Of a stretch of DNA of 50,288 nt, positions 34,043-43,456 are shown in pieces. Position 1 is the first letter of the stretch; the number at the start of each line of letters is the position of its first letter. The position numbers and the translations under genes are program-made. The notes under the pieces are model-generated. The model saw only the letters and a list, made by a program, of their open reading frames with translations. It was not told the DNA's origin and did no database searches. The DNA comes from Bacteroidota bacterium. GTDB lineage: Bacteria; Bacteroidota; Bacteroidia; Bacteroidales; VadinHA17. The stretch is taken from positions 1 through 50,288 of the forward strand of contig JADFQJ010000017.1 in the NCBI GenBank assembly GCA_022561875.1. Direction: 5' to 3'.

Positions 34043-35476
34043 ATGAACCGTAAGAAGACGAAAATCGTAGCAACTATTTCTGATCGTATGTGTGAAGTTG
34101 AATTGCTCAGGGAACTCTATGAAGCCGGAATGAATGTTGTAAGGATCAATACAGCACATCAGTCACCTGAAGATTCACTCAGGGTGATAAAAAATGTGAG
34201 AGAAGTGTCGGAAAAGATTGCCATTCTCCTGGATACCAAAGGACCTGAGGTGCGAACAAACAAATCTGAACTGGAAATTAAGGTAACGCAGGGTCAGAGA
34301 ATTATGATTAAAGGTAATCCTGCTAAGGAATCGAACAGGGAGTGTTTGTATGTTTCATATGACCGGTTTGTGAATGACGTTCCTGAGGGAAGTAATATAC
34401 TTATTGATGATGGTGATATTGAGTTAAAGGTAGTGGAAAAAAACAAGGATGCTTTATTGTGCGAGGTCTGTTACAGCGGAGTTATTCAAAGCCGGAAAAG
34501 TGTCAATGTCCCGAAAGTATCTATGAACCTCCCGTCTCTTAGCGACAAGGACAGGATATATGTACATTTCGCTGTTGAAAACAACCTGGATTTTATTGCC
34601 CATTCGTTCGTCAGGAGCAAAGAAGATGTCAGGGAGATACAGGAAATTCTTGATAAATACAAAAGCCCGGTCAAGATCATTGCCAAGATCGAAAACAAGG
34701 ATGGGGTGGATAATATTGATGAGATACTTGACAATGTTTACGGAATTATGGTGGCCAGGGGTGACCTGGCTATTGAGATTCCCTATGAGAAGATACCGGG
34801 TATCCAAAACATGATCATCCGGAAATGTATTGCCCTTCGAAAACCGGTGATTATTGCAACCCAAATGCTTCATTCTATGATCCATAATCCCAGGCCTACC
34901 CGCGCTGAGATCAGTGATGTGGCAAATTCTATTTATAGTCAGACAGATGCTGTTATGCTAAGTGGCGAAACAGCCTATGGAAAATATCCTGTCCGGTCAG
35001 TTGAAACCATTACCAGGGTTGCTATTCAGGCTGAGCTGGATAAAGAGGAATTTTATGAAGCGCCAACTATTCCTTTAAGCACTGAAATTACCGGGTATCT
35101 TTCCAAGTCTGCCGTAAAAGCTTCTATCAGACTCAATGCCGGCGCTATTATCGCAGATACTGTAAAAGGGAATACCATAAGAAACCTCTCCGGTTTCAGA
35201 GGCATCAAAACTATATTTGCTCAGTGTTATTTAAAAAAGACCATGCGTGAGCTTGCCTTGTCATATGGTGTGGAGCCTCACTATATGGAGCTGGAAGATA
35301 CTTCACATGAGTTATTCATTTATAATGCACTGGATTCATTGATCAGTAGCGGAATAATCACCGAAAAAGACCTGGTCGTTGTTCTGGCAGGTAACTTTGG
35401 TCCGGGACCGGGTGCTTCCTATATTGAGATCACCACCGCAGAGAATCTGAGATCAGCAGATAGTATAATTCGATAA
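34043..35476 (+). CDS. pyk: Pyruvate kinase
   Basis: Pyk transfers phosphate from PEP to ADP, the last step of glycolysis. KTKIVATISDR with GMNVVRINTAH opens the barrel, LLDTKGPEVRT (about residues 62-72) leads into the B domain, and KIIAKIENKDGVDNIDEIL with GIMVARGDLAIEIPYEKIP gives the catalytic lysine and metal site. IIATQMLHSMI and PTRAEISDVANSIYSQTDAVMLSGETAYGKYP (in two pieces) are the classic signature. The C-terminal regulatory domain follows to residue 477. The length is typical of bacterial enzymes. Confidence 0.97.
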   Translation: MNRKKTKIVATISDRMCEVELLRELYEAGMNVVRINTAHQSPEDSLRVIKNVREVSEKIAILLDTKGPEVRTNKSELEIKVTQGQRIMIKGNPAKESNRECLYVSYDRFVNDVPEGSNILIDDGDIELKVVEKNKDALLCEVCYSGVIQSRKSVNVPKVSMNLPSLSDKDRIYVHFAVENNLDFIAHSFVRSKEDVREIQEILDKYKSPVKIIAKIENKDGVDNIDEILDNVYGIMVARGDLAIEIPYEKIPGIQNMIIRKCIALRKPVIIATQMLHSMIHNPRPTRAEISDVANSIYSQTDAVMLSGETAYGKYPVRSVETITRVAIQAELDKEEFYEAPTIPLSTEITGYLSKSAVKASIRLNAGAIIADTVKGNTIRNLSGFRGIKTIFAQCYLKKTMRELALSYGVEPHYMELEDTSHELFIYNALDSLISSGIITEKDLVVVLAGNFGPGPGASYIEITTAENLRSADSIIR

Positions 35477-35591
35477 AAAATAAGCACAAAACAGGAAAAT
35501 ATGGTGGATCTGCGGCCGCCTCTGCATCATTCAGCAGTTGTTTCCTGACACATAATTGTATAGGGTTGCTGGATTTGCAACCGTTCCTGCC

Positions 35592-36824
35592 TTATTCAGC
35601 CGCTATATCATAACACATCAGGGCATCCCCGTGACGCACATACATCCTCTTATCATTAATGACCGGATGGGCCCAGTGCTGACCGGTTCCCAGGTGCACC
35701 TCGAAACTACTGATCACAGTACAATCAGTTTCATCAGCCTCAACAAGGGCCATAACTCCGTCAGTCCCGTAACAATAAAAGAGTCCCTCGGCAAAAATAA
35801 TTGCTCCCCCAGACACCTGGTCCGAAACATAATTGAGATTACCTGTCTCGGCATCAATACAATACCATTTCTTTTTATTGAAAGTCGAACTATAGATACA
35901 TCCCTCATGCAGGATAATTCCACCCAGCAGGTTGAACCATTTGTTGTTACGCCACCCAACCTCAGCAGTTTTCCCGTCTTCCGAAAGCCTTATCATTATG
36001 TGGCCATCTACTGTAGTATCAGCTTCTGCATTGGCACAAAACACCCTGCCATTATTATATACAGGGCTGTTTGCTTGTATATTATGTTTCTGTCTATGTT
36101 CTATTCTCCAGAGGGTATGGCCATTATCCGCATCAATACCGATGACAGATTCGGCCGTCATTGTAACTATCAGCCGTGTATTGTTATGCTGCACCAGGAT
36201 GGGCGAACAGTAGGCAGATGGTTCGCCGTTTCCTTTACTGGTCCATAATGTCTCCCCGGTAAAACGGTTAAGGGCCACTACATTATGTTCCTTACCCCCG
36301 GGGGTAAGGATGATCCGGTCCCCGTCAAGCAGGGGAGATTCCGCAATGCCCCAGGTTGTTTCCTGGGCGCCGAATCTCTCGAACATATCAACGCTCCAGA
36401 AGACCTCGCCGGTTTCTGTATCCATGCAGAATGCCACTCCCTGTCCGCTTACAAAATAAAGCAGTCCGTCGGCGATGGTAGGGGTTGAGCGCGAGCCAGT
36501 ATAATTGGCATACCACTCCAGTCCGTATTCCTTCTGCCATAAAAGATTACCCTCAATATCGAAGGAGTATATGACACCTATGGTATCCGGCATTCCCAGA
36601 ACAAATAATTGATCCTCAGCGATGCTGACACTTCCGTGTCCGGCACCCAGTCCTTCGAATGACCAGAGCATCCGGGGACCATCATCCGGCCATTGATTCA
36701 ATAAACCTGTTTGAGGGTATTTGCCATCGCGGTCCGGACCGCGCCATTGAGACAGCTCTTTTCTGCCTGAACATGAAACCATAATAAAGATAAGAACTGC
36801 CAGGAGTGATATTTTGAACGACAT
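35592..36824 (-). CDS. PQQ-like beta-propeller repeat lipoprotein
   Basis: A lipoprotein signal ends in MVSCSG (lipobox cysteine at about residue 18). The mature protein starts QWRGPDRDGKYPQTGL, a hallmark of the outer-membrane PQQ-binding-like propeller family. Repeated blades show tryptophan/glycine motifs such as LLWQKEYGLEW, GEVFWSVDMF, GETLWTSKG and GHTLWRIEH, giving about seven or eight blades over 410 residues. These proteins resemble alcohol dehydrogenase-type propellers but usually lack enzyme activity. The base composition is visibly more GC-rich than the neighbouring genes, which hints at acquisition. A 22-bp perfect palindrome lies inside (36289-36310). The 115 bp between pyk and this gene show nothing definite. 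Confidence 0.87.
   Translation of the reverse strand: MSFKISLLAVLIFIMVSCSGRKELSQWRGPDRDGKYPQTGLLNQWPDDGPRMLWSFEGLGAGHGSVSIAEDQLFVLGMPDTIGVIYSFDIEGNLLWQKEYGLEWYANYTGSRSTPTIADGLLYFVSGQGVAFCMDTETGEVFWSVDMFERFGAQETTWGIAESPLLDGDRIILTPGGKEHNVVALNRFTGETLWTSKGNGEPSAYCSPILVQHNNTRLIVTMTAESVIGIDADNGHTLWRIEHRQKHNIQANSPVYNNGRVFCANAEADTTVDGHIMIRLSEDGKTAEVGWRNNKWFNLLGGIILHEGCIYSSTFNKKKWYCIDAETGNLNYVSDQVSGGAIIFAEGLFYCYGTDGVMALVEADETDCTVISSFEVHLGTGQHWAHPVINDKRMYVRHGDALMCYDIAAE
36289..36310. repeat. 22-bp perfect palindrome inside the propeller gene
   Basis: The core CCTTACCCCCGGGGGTAAGG (36290-36309) extends one base pair further on each side. It encodes LTPGGKEH, so it may be fortuitous coding, but its length is far beyond chance for a given site. 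The 241 bp upstream of the gene (36825-37065) hold only weak signals, including a split TCGGGCG/CGCCCGA pair. Confidence 0.8.
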
Positions 36825-37065
36825 AGTACAATTGAGATTTGATTCGGGCGTAAAAATATAAATTTTCCTGAAATGTTCAAGCGCCCGATCGGCTAAATGT
36901 TCTAATTCCTGATAAAGGTATGGATCCCTGTAAGGTGAATTTTAGTAAATCTACCGGATCAACAAACAATCAGCCTGAAAAACCATCTTATGAAAAACAG
37001 TATAGTTTTTTCACTTACTTACTTTTCTTTTTGGACGTCACATTGCACAAAACAGGAAACCTTCT

Positions 37066-37485
37066 TTACCGCCACAAGTTCAGGATTGCAGCCATAATAA
37101 TGAGCATTACAACCCGGTATCCTGCCTGGATCAGGAATAGTTTTTTTGACCAGCCACTGTACAGGTAATCAGACAGCATGTTGGTAGCCAGGAGAAAAAT
37201 TCCCACAAATAGTCCTAAAAAGGCAGCTCCCTGAACCGAGGTAATGTCGAGTCCGATAATCAGCACTTCTAATGAAAATGCGAGGATCAGAGTTACGATA
37301 AAGGTTACGATCAATGGTACTAAAGAACTGGCAGTGTCCTCTTTCTTCAGCCCCAGTTCTTTCATCCATGCACTACCGAATACCGGCGTTGCATACCAGA
37401 GCATTCCCAGGAAAAATCCGGCAAGAGTTGCAACAACTACTGCCAGGTAATGAATTTCATTTAGATAAAATGCAGGGTCTAACAT
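37066..37485 (-). CDS. DUF1761 membrane protein
   Basis: This is a small integral membrane protein with four hydrophobic helices. The N-terminal LNEIHYLAVVVATLAGFF and FLGMLWYATPVFGSAWMKEL are diagnostic of DUF1761. I start at the methionine at 37485. An upstream ATG at 37512 would add nine residues (MLQTNTLFI) unlike the family. The function of the family is unknown. It is monocistronic and divergent from the following DUF6702 remnant and type IX substrate. Confidence 0.82.
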   Translation of the reverse strand: MLDPAFYLNEIHYLAVVVATLAGFFLGMLWYATPVFGSAWMKELGLKKEDTASSLVPLIVTFIVTLILAFSLEVLIIGLDITSVQGAAFLGLFVGIFLLATNMLSDYLYSGWSKKLFLIQAGYRVVMLIIMAAILNLWR

Positions 37486-37631
37486 AATAAATAATGTATT
37501 GGTTTGAAGCAAAGTTCTTAAAAAAATCTTGAAAGATGAAATTTTCCTTAAACTTTGTCTGATTTTTGTAGTAAATTGATCAATTGTTAGTTTTTGGATT
37601 TTTTAAACAAAAATAATTAAAGAAAAACGGA

Positions 37632-37823
37632 ATGATGATAACCTGTCAGATGCTCTTGTTTTTTTTACTGTCATTTCACCCTGTCCATGTTTCTGTAACG
37701 AGCATGGAATATAATAAAGCAGAGCAGGTTTTCCTTGTATCATTTAAGGTTTTTACAGATGATTTTGAGAAAGGTTTCATATTTGACAAAAAAAAGACTA
37801 AAATTCAGATGTTTTTAATATAA
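37632..37823 (+). pseudogene. Truncated DUF6702-like gene (N-terminal part only)
   Basis: The 63 residues start with a signal peptide-like stretch and SFHPVHVSVTSMEYN, then LVSFKVFTDDFEKGF. This is the beginning of the DUF6702 family, small exported Bacteroidota proteins of about 160 residues. After DDFEKGF the family pattern is lost, and a lysine-rich tail ends in TAA at 37821. No continuation is seen in other frames before the next gene starts at 37828. It looks like a deletion that fused the start of the gene to the upstream region of the next one. It could still supply a promoter and leader to the downstream gene. Confidence 0.6.
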
Positions 37824-37827
37824 TAGA

Positions 37828-40464
37828 ATGCTGAAGATGTTAGAATTAAGGAGAATTTCAACAATATTACTGATAGTCTTTCTTGTTTCTGTTAAAGGTT
37901 TTACAACCCACAACAGGGCAGGAGAGATTACCTACAGGCAGATATCTGATTTGACTTTTGAATTTACGATTACTACTTTTACCTATACACTTAGTGCTGC
38001 CGACCGTGATGAACTGACAGTAGATTGGGGAGATAATACGACTTCGGTTGCACCAAGGGTTGAAGAGGTTTTGCTTCCTAATTTTTACAAACGCAATAAG
38101 TACATTAAGGAACATACATTTCCGGGCCCCGGAGTGTATGAAATTATTGTTGAGGACCCAAACAGGAATTTTGGCGTGCTGAATATTCCTAATTCGGTAA
38201 ATGTGATTTTTTGTATGAAGACAACGATGATGATCAACCCTTCAGTCGGATACAATAACACACCTGTATTGTTAAATCCGCCTATAGATAATGCAGCGGT
38301 AGGTAAGGTCTTTATTCATAATCCCGCAGCCTACGATCCTGATGGTGATAGTATCTCATACAGTATTGCAATAAACCTGCAGGAGAATGGCGAACCAATA
38401 GAAGGTTATACTTTTCCGCCGGCAAGTGACACACTTTACGTGGATCCGGTAACCGGTGATTATGTATGGGATGCACCGGTAGATTCAGGTAAGTTCAATA
38501 TTGCCATGAATATTGAAGAATGGAGAAACGGTATTAAAATTGGGAATATTGTACGCGATATCCAGGTGGAAGTATTTAACACAACGAATATACCACCTGA
38601 AAACCAGGAATTAACAGACTATTGTGTTGTGGCAGGAACTGTTGTTGAATTTGATTTTATAAGCATTGATATTGATGGTGACAGTATTATTCAGACAGCC
38701 AACGGTGGACCATTCATTGTTGAAAACAGTCCGGCTGATAAGCTCTTATATATATCTTCTGACACAGGTTTAAGTGTTTCGAGGTTCAGGTGGCAAACCA
38801 GCTGTGACCATGTCAGGGAACGGGCATACCAGATTGTTTTCAAGGCGGAAGATACAGACCGGCAGTTGAGCCTGGTGGATATTGACAACATGAAGATAAG
38901 GATCATTGGTCCTGCTCCTGAGGGTTTGTCAGCTTATCCTTCCAGTAACTCAATCAGTCTGTTTTGGAATAAAAGTGTCTGCACAAATATTACCGGATAC
39001 CGGGTATACAGGAAAAACGGGGTTTCAGGATTTATAGCTGATTCATGCGAGATAGGGATACCTCCGGATATTGGTTATGAAGCTATTGGAGAAACTGAGT
39101 CAGTGGAGGATACTATGTTTCTGGATAATAACAACGGTATAGGATTGATGAAGGGGACCGAATATTGTTATATTGTTGTAGCGTTATTCCCCGACGGGAC
39201 TGAAAGTATTGCATCCGGAGAGTATTGTTCTGTTCTTATCCATGGAACCCCCCTGATCACTAATGTAAGTATCACTGAAACAGATGAGAGTAATGGTTCC
39301 ATTTATATTGCATGGGCCAAACCAAAGAATCTGGATACTATACCGGCGAATGGTCCGTATGAATACAAAATATACAGATCGCCGGGAATCTGGGGTGAGA
39401 ATTATTCGTTGATAGGGATGATCAATACAGTTGATCTGGATGATACTACATTTGTAGATGAACCTGTTAATACAGCTGAAAAAGAATATTCTTACAAAAT
39501 AGAGTTGTATAATGATGAGGGAGGGAACACGTTTCTTATCGGGTCCGGTGAAGCATCTTCTCTCGGCATACATATTGAACCGGCTGATGATAAGCTTATC
39601 CTGCACTTAATAAAGAATGTTCCGTGGATTAACCTGGAGTATGTGGTTTACAGGCAGGATCCGGCAGGTATGAGTTTCGATTCGATTGGGGTTACTACTG
39701 ATTCTCTGTTTGTTGACTATGGGTTGGAAAACGGGACAACCTACTGTTACGTGGTGAAAAGTATCGGGACCTATAATCGTCCCGGTATCCTGGATCCTTT
39801 GATCAATTACTCTTATGAGAGTTGTGGTATCCCTGTTGATAATGAACCTCCCTGTCCGCCTGATTTGACTGTATCTTCCAATTGTGACAGCCTTTATAAC
39901 CGGTTGATCTGGAATTTACCGGTTCCGGGATGCCCGGATGATGTGGCTTATTATAAGATATTTTACAAGCCAAGTCTCGAAACGGATCTGGAACATATTC
40001 ATACGGTTGAATTACCCGGAGATACTCTCTACAGGCACTATCCTGATTTTTCTATGGCAGGTTGTTATGCAGTATCAGCAGTAGATTCAACAGGAAATGA
40101 AAGTGAGCTTTCTTCACCGGTCATATGTGTGGATACTTGTAATTATTATGAGATACCAAATGTTTTTACACCCAATAATGATGGTTATAATGATATTCTG
40201 CGCGCAAGGACCACTGATTTTGTTGTAAGAATTGATATGAAAATTTACAGTCGTTCAGGGACCCTGGTTTACGAGACTGCTGATCCGTATATTAACTGGG
40301 ATGGGATGTATAATGGTAAATATGTTGCTCCCGGTATTTACTATTATCATTGCGATGTATATGAGAACAGGATTACAGGAGTCGAAATAAGGCATTATTC
40401 AGGCTTTATTCATGTAATAACAGAAAAAGGCGCCAGGTTGCCCGGTGAAGGGGGGAAGAAGTAA
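37828..40464 (+). CDS. Secreted multi-domain protein with gliding-motility/T9SS type B C-terminal domain
   Basis: The 878-residue protein is probably a type IX secretion substrate. A signal peptide (about residues 8-26) is followed by TTHNRAGEITYRQ and a PKD-like region (about 30-110) typical of such proteins. Cadherin/Ig-like segments come next (YDPDGDSISYSIA, about 170-182), then several fibronectin type III-like repeats (about 365-760) marked by WxxSxxxxTxGYRVYRK and SYKIELYND. The C-terminus has NVFTPNNDGYND (about 776-787) and GTLVYETADPYINWDG, the type B sorting signal. After the usual end YSGFIHVI come twelve extra residues (TEKGARLPGEGGKK) encoded by the start of a low-complexity repeat. 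Surface display or release is likely. The binding target is unknown. Confidence 0.87.
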   Translation: MLKMLELRRISTILLIVFLVSVKGFTTHNRAGEITYRQISDLTFEFTITTFTYTLSAADRDELTVDWGDNTTSVAPRVEEVLLPNFYKRNKYIKEHTFPGPGVYEIIVEDPNRNFGVLNIPNSVNVIFCMKTTMMINPSVGYNNTPVLLNPPIDNAAVGKVFIHNPAAYDPDGDSISYSIAINLQENGEPIEGYTFPPASDTLYVDPVTGDYVWDAPVDSGKFNIAMNIEEWRNGIKIGNIVRDIQVEVFNTTNIPPENQELTDYCVVAGTVVEFDFISIDIDGDSIIQTANGGPFIVENSPADKLLYISSDTGLSVSRFRWQTSCDHVRERAYQIVFKAEDTDRQLSLVDIDNMKIRIIGPAPEGLSAYPSSNSISLFWNKSVCTNITGYRVYRKNGVSGFIADSCEIGIPPDIGYEAIGETESVEDTMFLDNNNGIGLMKGTEYCYIVVALFPDGTESIASGEYCSVLIHGTPLITNVSITETDESNGSIYIAWAKPKNLDTIPANGPYEYKIYRSPGIWGENYSLIGMINTVDLDDTTFVDEPVNTAEKEYSYKIELYNDEGGNTFLIGSGEASSLGIHIEPADDKLILHLIKNVPWINLEYVVYRQDPAGMSFDSIGVTTDSLFVDYGLENGTTYCYVVKSIGTYNRPGILDPLINYSYESCGIPVDNEPPCPPDLTVSSNCDSLYNRLIWNLPVPGCPDDVAYYKIFYKPSLETDLEHIHTVELPGDTLYRHYPDFSMAGCYAVSAVDSTGNESELSSPVICVDTCNYYEIPNVFTPNNDGYNDILRARTTDFVVRIDMKIYSRSGTLVYETADPYINWDGMYNGKYVAPGIYYYHCDVYENRITGVEIRHYSGFIHVITEKGARLPGEGGKK

Positions 40465-40605
40465 GAAGAAAAAGGGCAAAAGGCAGTTGGCAGTTGGCAA
40501 GAGGAAGAAAATGATAGGGACATAGAACGATGGAACGATGGAACGATGGAACGATGGAACGAAAATGAGAAGATGAGAAGATGAGAAGATGAGAATAGGA
40601 GAATA
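40465..40605 (+). repeat. Purine-rich repeat trailer with two 8-bp arrays
   Basis: After the stop come AAGAAGTAAGAAGAAAAAGG-type sequence and GGCAGTTGGCAGTTGGCAAG. GAACGATG x4 (40525-40556) and ATGAGAAG x4 with a last variant (40565-40596) follow. The sense strand is almost all purine. The TPR gene starts 70 bp later, after ACGTATAACGTTTAAC, part of which recurs near 43378. Confidence 0.9.
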
Positions 40606-40674
40606 GAGCGGTGAGTTGTATGCGAAAGAGAAAGGAGTTAGGTGCTAACATAGTAAACGTATAACGTTTAACCA

Positions 40675-41883
40675 ATGGTTATGAGACAATTTTTAATTAT
40701 CACTTTACTAATTTTGATATACTTTCCGGCTAATGCTCAACTCGAAAATGATCATTACCTGGCAGGCCTTGCCGGTTTGCACAGGAAAGAATTTAAACAG
40801 GCTGTTTCTGAGTTTAATAAGGCAATTGAACTGGAGAGTAACAGATACCATTTTTATCTGAAAAGAGGAGAGGCATATTTCTGGCTCGGGGAATATTTGA
40901 AAGCCAAAAATGATTTCAATGAAGCCTCCCGGCTTGAAAGATATTCCGGTAGTCTGGGACTGGCAATGACTTATGCTAAAATTGGCGATAAAGATCCGGC
41001 TTTAAGACATCTGGAAGATCATCTGGGATCTCCCTTCAGGGTTTCTGAGAAAAAAATTAAGCTGAATAAAGCATTTGAGAGTATCGAGAACTCAAGGAAA
41101 TGGGTGGAGCTATGGAAAAAAAGATGGTACAATTCCTTTGAAGAGCTTGAACAGGAAGTTGATTTCTTGATAAAAACCGGGCAGTATCCGGAAGCCCAGG
41201 ATTTAATTGAGGTTTATATTTCTAAATATCCTGAGAAGGCGGAAGCTTATGCCATAAAAGGCAGAATAAGCTATAACCGCGGCAAAATGCAGGAAGCAAT
41301 TAATAATTTTACTGAAGCGATTTTTTTAGATCCGGGGAATCCGGGTTTTCAGAAAAGCAGGGCAGAGGTTTACATGAAGGCGGGTAATTTGATCATGGCG
41401 GTAAAAGACATTTCAAATGCCCTGGGGTATGATCCATCAATGTTTGATCTTTATATTACAAGAGCCGGATTATATCACCAAATGGATGCAGCAGACAAGG
41501 CGCTTGATGATCTGACCCGTTATCTGGATTATTTTCCTGCTGATGATGAGGCGCTTCGCTTATGTGGTAAAATATACATTGATCAGGAAAAATATTATTC
41601 TGCCCTGGAGTGTTTCTCAATAAATGTTGAGAACCATCCTGAGAACCCGGAGAGTTTCATCGACCGTGCTGACGCATATGTTCTGACAGGTACATATAAA
41701 TATGCCATAAGGGATTATGGTATGGCCCTCGACCTTGAACCGGCAGATCCGGAAACCTGGTTAAATCGCGGGTTAGCCTATATAAAAACAGGAGACCATA
41801 AAAATGCCTGTTATAACTTTATCAGGGCTGCACGCCTGAACAGCCGGGAAGGAGGAAGGTTGTATAAAGAATATTGTGAGTAA
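40675..41883 (+). CDS. Secreted tetratricopeptide repeat protein
   Basis: A signal peptide (FLIITLLILIYFPANA, cleaved about residue 22) precedes at least eight TPR units over the rest of the 402 residues. Good examples are YLAGLAGLHRKEFKQAVSEF, AEAYAIKGRISYNRGKMQEA and AETWLNRGLAY-like units near the end, actually PETWLNRGLAYIKTGDHKNA. The two in-frame start codons at 40675 and 40681 are both possible. TPR proteins act as periplasmic scaffolds, and this one may assist the surface protein encoded just upstream, which is inference from position only. Confidence 0.85.
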   Translation: MVMRQFLIITLLILIYFPANAQLENDHYLAGLAGLHRKEFKQAVSEFNKAIELESNRYHFYLKRGEAYFWLGEYLKAKNDFNEASRLERYSGSLGLAMTYAKIGDKDPALRHLEDHLGSPFRVSEKKIKLNKAFESIENSRKWVELWKKRWYNSFEELEQEVDFLIKTGQYPEAQDLIEVYISKYPEKAEAYAIKGRISYNRGKMQEAINNFTEAIFLDPGNPGFQKSRAEVYMKAGNLIMAVKDISNALGYDPSMFDLYITRAGLYHQMDAADKALDDLTRYLDYFPADDEALRLCGKIYIDQEKYYSALECFSINVENHPENPESFIDRADAYVLTGTYKYAIRDYGMALDLEPADPETWLNRGLAYIKTGDHKNACYNFIRAARLNSREGGRLYKEYCE

Positions 41884-41990
41884 ATATTTCCAGACATTTC
41901 TGGCTTGTGATGGTCTCATCCTGGTAATTCGATAAATTGTAACTTCGTGTATTTCAACTATATATAAGTATTTTGTTTTAGGAGATAAAC

Positions 41991-42761
41991 TCAAAATCCA
42001 TATATTGTAAACCCCCCATCCACACTTATGCATTGTCCTGTAATATACCCGGCAGCGGGCATACACAGGAAAGCAGCGAGTGAAGCAACTTCATCAGGTT
42101 CACCTATCCGTTTCATGGGGGTCCTGCTTATAACTTCATTGTAATATTTCTTGTCCTGAAGCACCTGTTCTGACATGGGAGTACGGATATACCATGGTGC
42201 AATTGCATTAACACGGATGTTAAATTCTGCCCATTCTCCGGCGAGATTACGTGTGAGTTGGATAAGTGCAGCCTTGGTCATTCCGTAAACAGAACCGGTG
42301 CGGATATGAACTTGTCCTGCAGTGGATGCAATATTGATTATATTTCCCTGATCAGATTTTTTTAACATGGGAAACGCCAGCTTACTCAATTCAAAAGTAG
42401 AAACAAGATTGGTATCCATTATCGTATTGAACTCAGCTTCGGTATATTCATCTGTTTTCTTCCTGATATTCATTCCAACATTATTAACAAGGATATCCAG
42501 CTTTGAGCAGTTTTTTTCAATATAATCAATTACCTTTTTACATCCATTTCTTTTGCTCAGATCAGCATCGATCCCTTTAATTTCACCGCTACGGTTATAT
42601 GTTTGTATGAACCGTTCAATATCTCTTTTTGTCCTGGCGACAATAGTCACATGTGCACCCTGGCTGAGGAATTCTTTAACTATGGCTGCACCGATCCCTT
42701 TAGTACCGCCGGTAACCAAACACTGTTTTCCTTTCAGTGTCCATTTCTTAGAATTTTCCAT
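41991..42761 (-). CDS. SDR family oxidoreductase (tropinone reductase-like)
   Basis: This is a classical short-chain dehydrogenase/reductase. The cofactor motif is [13 protein letters not shown] (TGxxxGIG), [13 protein letters not shown] has the NNxG strand, IASTAGQV carries the catalytic serine region and [10 protein letters not shown] the YxxxK active site. The C-terminal [15 protein letters not shown] is typical. I start at the methionine at 42761 ([12 protein letters not shown]), which fits homologues; a start at 42800 would add 13 residues. The substrate is unknown; fabG-like roles are possible. It may be co-transcribed with the secreted peptidase-like gene upstream (gap about 60 bp). 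Confidence 0.9.
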   Translation of the reverse strand: MENSKKWTLKGKQCLVTGGTKGIGAAIVKEFLSQGAHVTIVARTKRDIERFIQTYNRSGEIKGIDADLSKRNGCKKVIDYIEKNCSKLDILVNNVGMNIRKKTDEYTEAEFNTIMDTNLVSTFELSKLAFPMLKKSDQGNIINIASTAGQVHIRTGSVYGMTKAALIQLTRNLAGEWAEFNIRVNAIAPWYIRTPMSEQVLQDKKYYNEVISRTPMKRIGEPDEVASLAAFLCMPAAGYITGQCISVDGGFTIYGF

Positions 42762-42820
42762 TGTATCTGAATTTATTTTTCGTGAGCTTTCAACTATCAA
42801 CCGGCAACTCAGGATAATTA

Positions 42821-43321
42821 TTATTTGTTGCTTTTCGATATTGGACGGTAAATTCTAACAGTCCCTTTTACCACATCTTCCAGGTTCAGATCACTTAGCC
42901 CTACTTTGCGTCCTGAAAATTCAGTGTTCTGGTGAGCTATTGTAAATACTTTTTCACTCTTAACTTTATACACAATAGCGGTATGCTGGTCCATAGACTC
43001 TGTATATGTTGTGTTTCCTATCCGGTACCTGATCATAACATTTTTAAACTGGATAATATCACCGGGAAGCACAGGTACCCGTTTTGGATTAATTAGTTTT
43101 CCATATTGAAATTTTCCGTCCCATTCAGCATTGATCCTGTTCAATGCCTGGTAAGCCAGATCCCAGCATTCTCCTCTATCTACCTTTTTACCAATAACTG
43201 ATTGTACATATTCAATTATCCTCTGGTTTAATTCAGGAATGTTTTCCTGGGCGATTGCCTGAGTAACCGGAAGAGAAAAAATATGAAGGAACAAAGTCCC
43301 GTAGACCAGGTATTTTCTCAT
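42821..43321 (-). CDS. Secreted Cys/His peptidase-like protein (NlpC/P60 or CHAP-like fold)
   Basis: After a signal peptide (about residues 1-25, ending TQAIAQ), a single domain of about 140 residues remains. The arrangement [12 protein letters not shown] (Cys at about residue 52), the central [13 protein letters not shown], and [12 protein letters not shown] (His at about 113) is that of NlpC/P60 and CHAP amidases, in which a helix cysteine and a strand histidine form the active site. A further TIAHQN may supply the third residue. It may trim peptidoglycan or another peptide in the periplasm. I cannot name the exact family. It has no cell-wall binding domain. Confidence 0.6.
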   Translation of the reverse strand: MRKYLVYGTLFLHIFSLPVTQAIAQENIPELNQRIIEYVQSVIGKKVDRGECWDLAYQALNRINAEWDGKFQYGKLINPKRVPVLPGDIIQFKNVMIRYRIGNTTYTESMDQHTAIVYKVKSEKVFTIAHQNTEFSGRKVGLSDLNLEDVVKGTVRIYRPISKSNK

Positions 43322-43380
43322 ATCAGTGTCTTATTTTACTAAAATGTCTGAAGTGATTAGATTATAAAGTTATACGTTAT

Positions 43381-43456
43381 AAGTAAGTTTCTCTAAAACT
43401 TCTTCTTACTACTTACTATTTACTTCCTACTTCTTTACTCACCTCTCACCTCTCAC
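43381..43456 (-). repeat. Purine-rich trailer of the kinase gene
   Basis: On the minus strand, directly after the kinase stop, GGTGAGA words are repeated, followed by AGTAGGAAGTAAATAGTAAG and AGTAAGAAGAAG. The module ends in TATAACGTATAACTTTATAA about 50 bp before the next gene. Confidence 0.8.

Noticed and set aside
36920-37168. Plus-strand ORF of 82 codons ahead of the DUF1761 gene
   Set aside because: It overlaps the DUF1761 gene antisense and has no recognisable features.
37821-37823. Recoded stop joining the DUF6702 remnant to the next gene (selenocysteine or frameshift)
   Set aside because: The stop is TAA, not TGA, and the next gene has its own signal peptide.
41890-41903. Hairpin CCAGA-CATT-TCTGG after the TPR gene as a terminator
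   Set aside because: Only a 5-bp stem with no T-run; the convergent SDR gene end is nearby but nothing supports termination.
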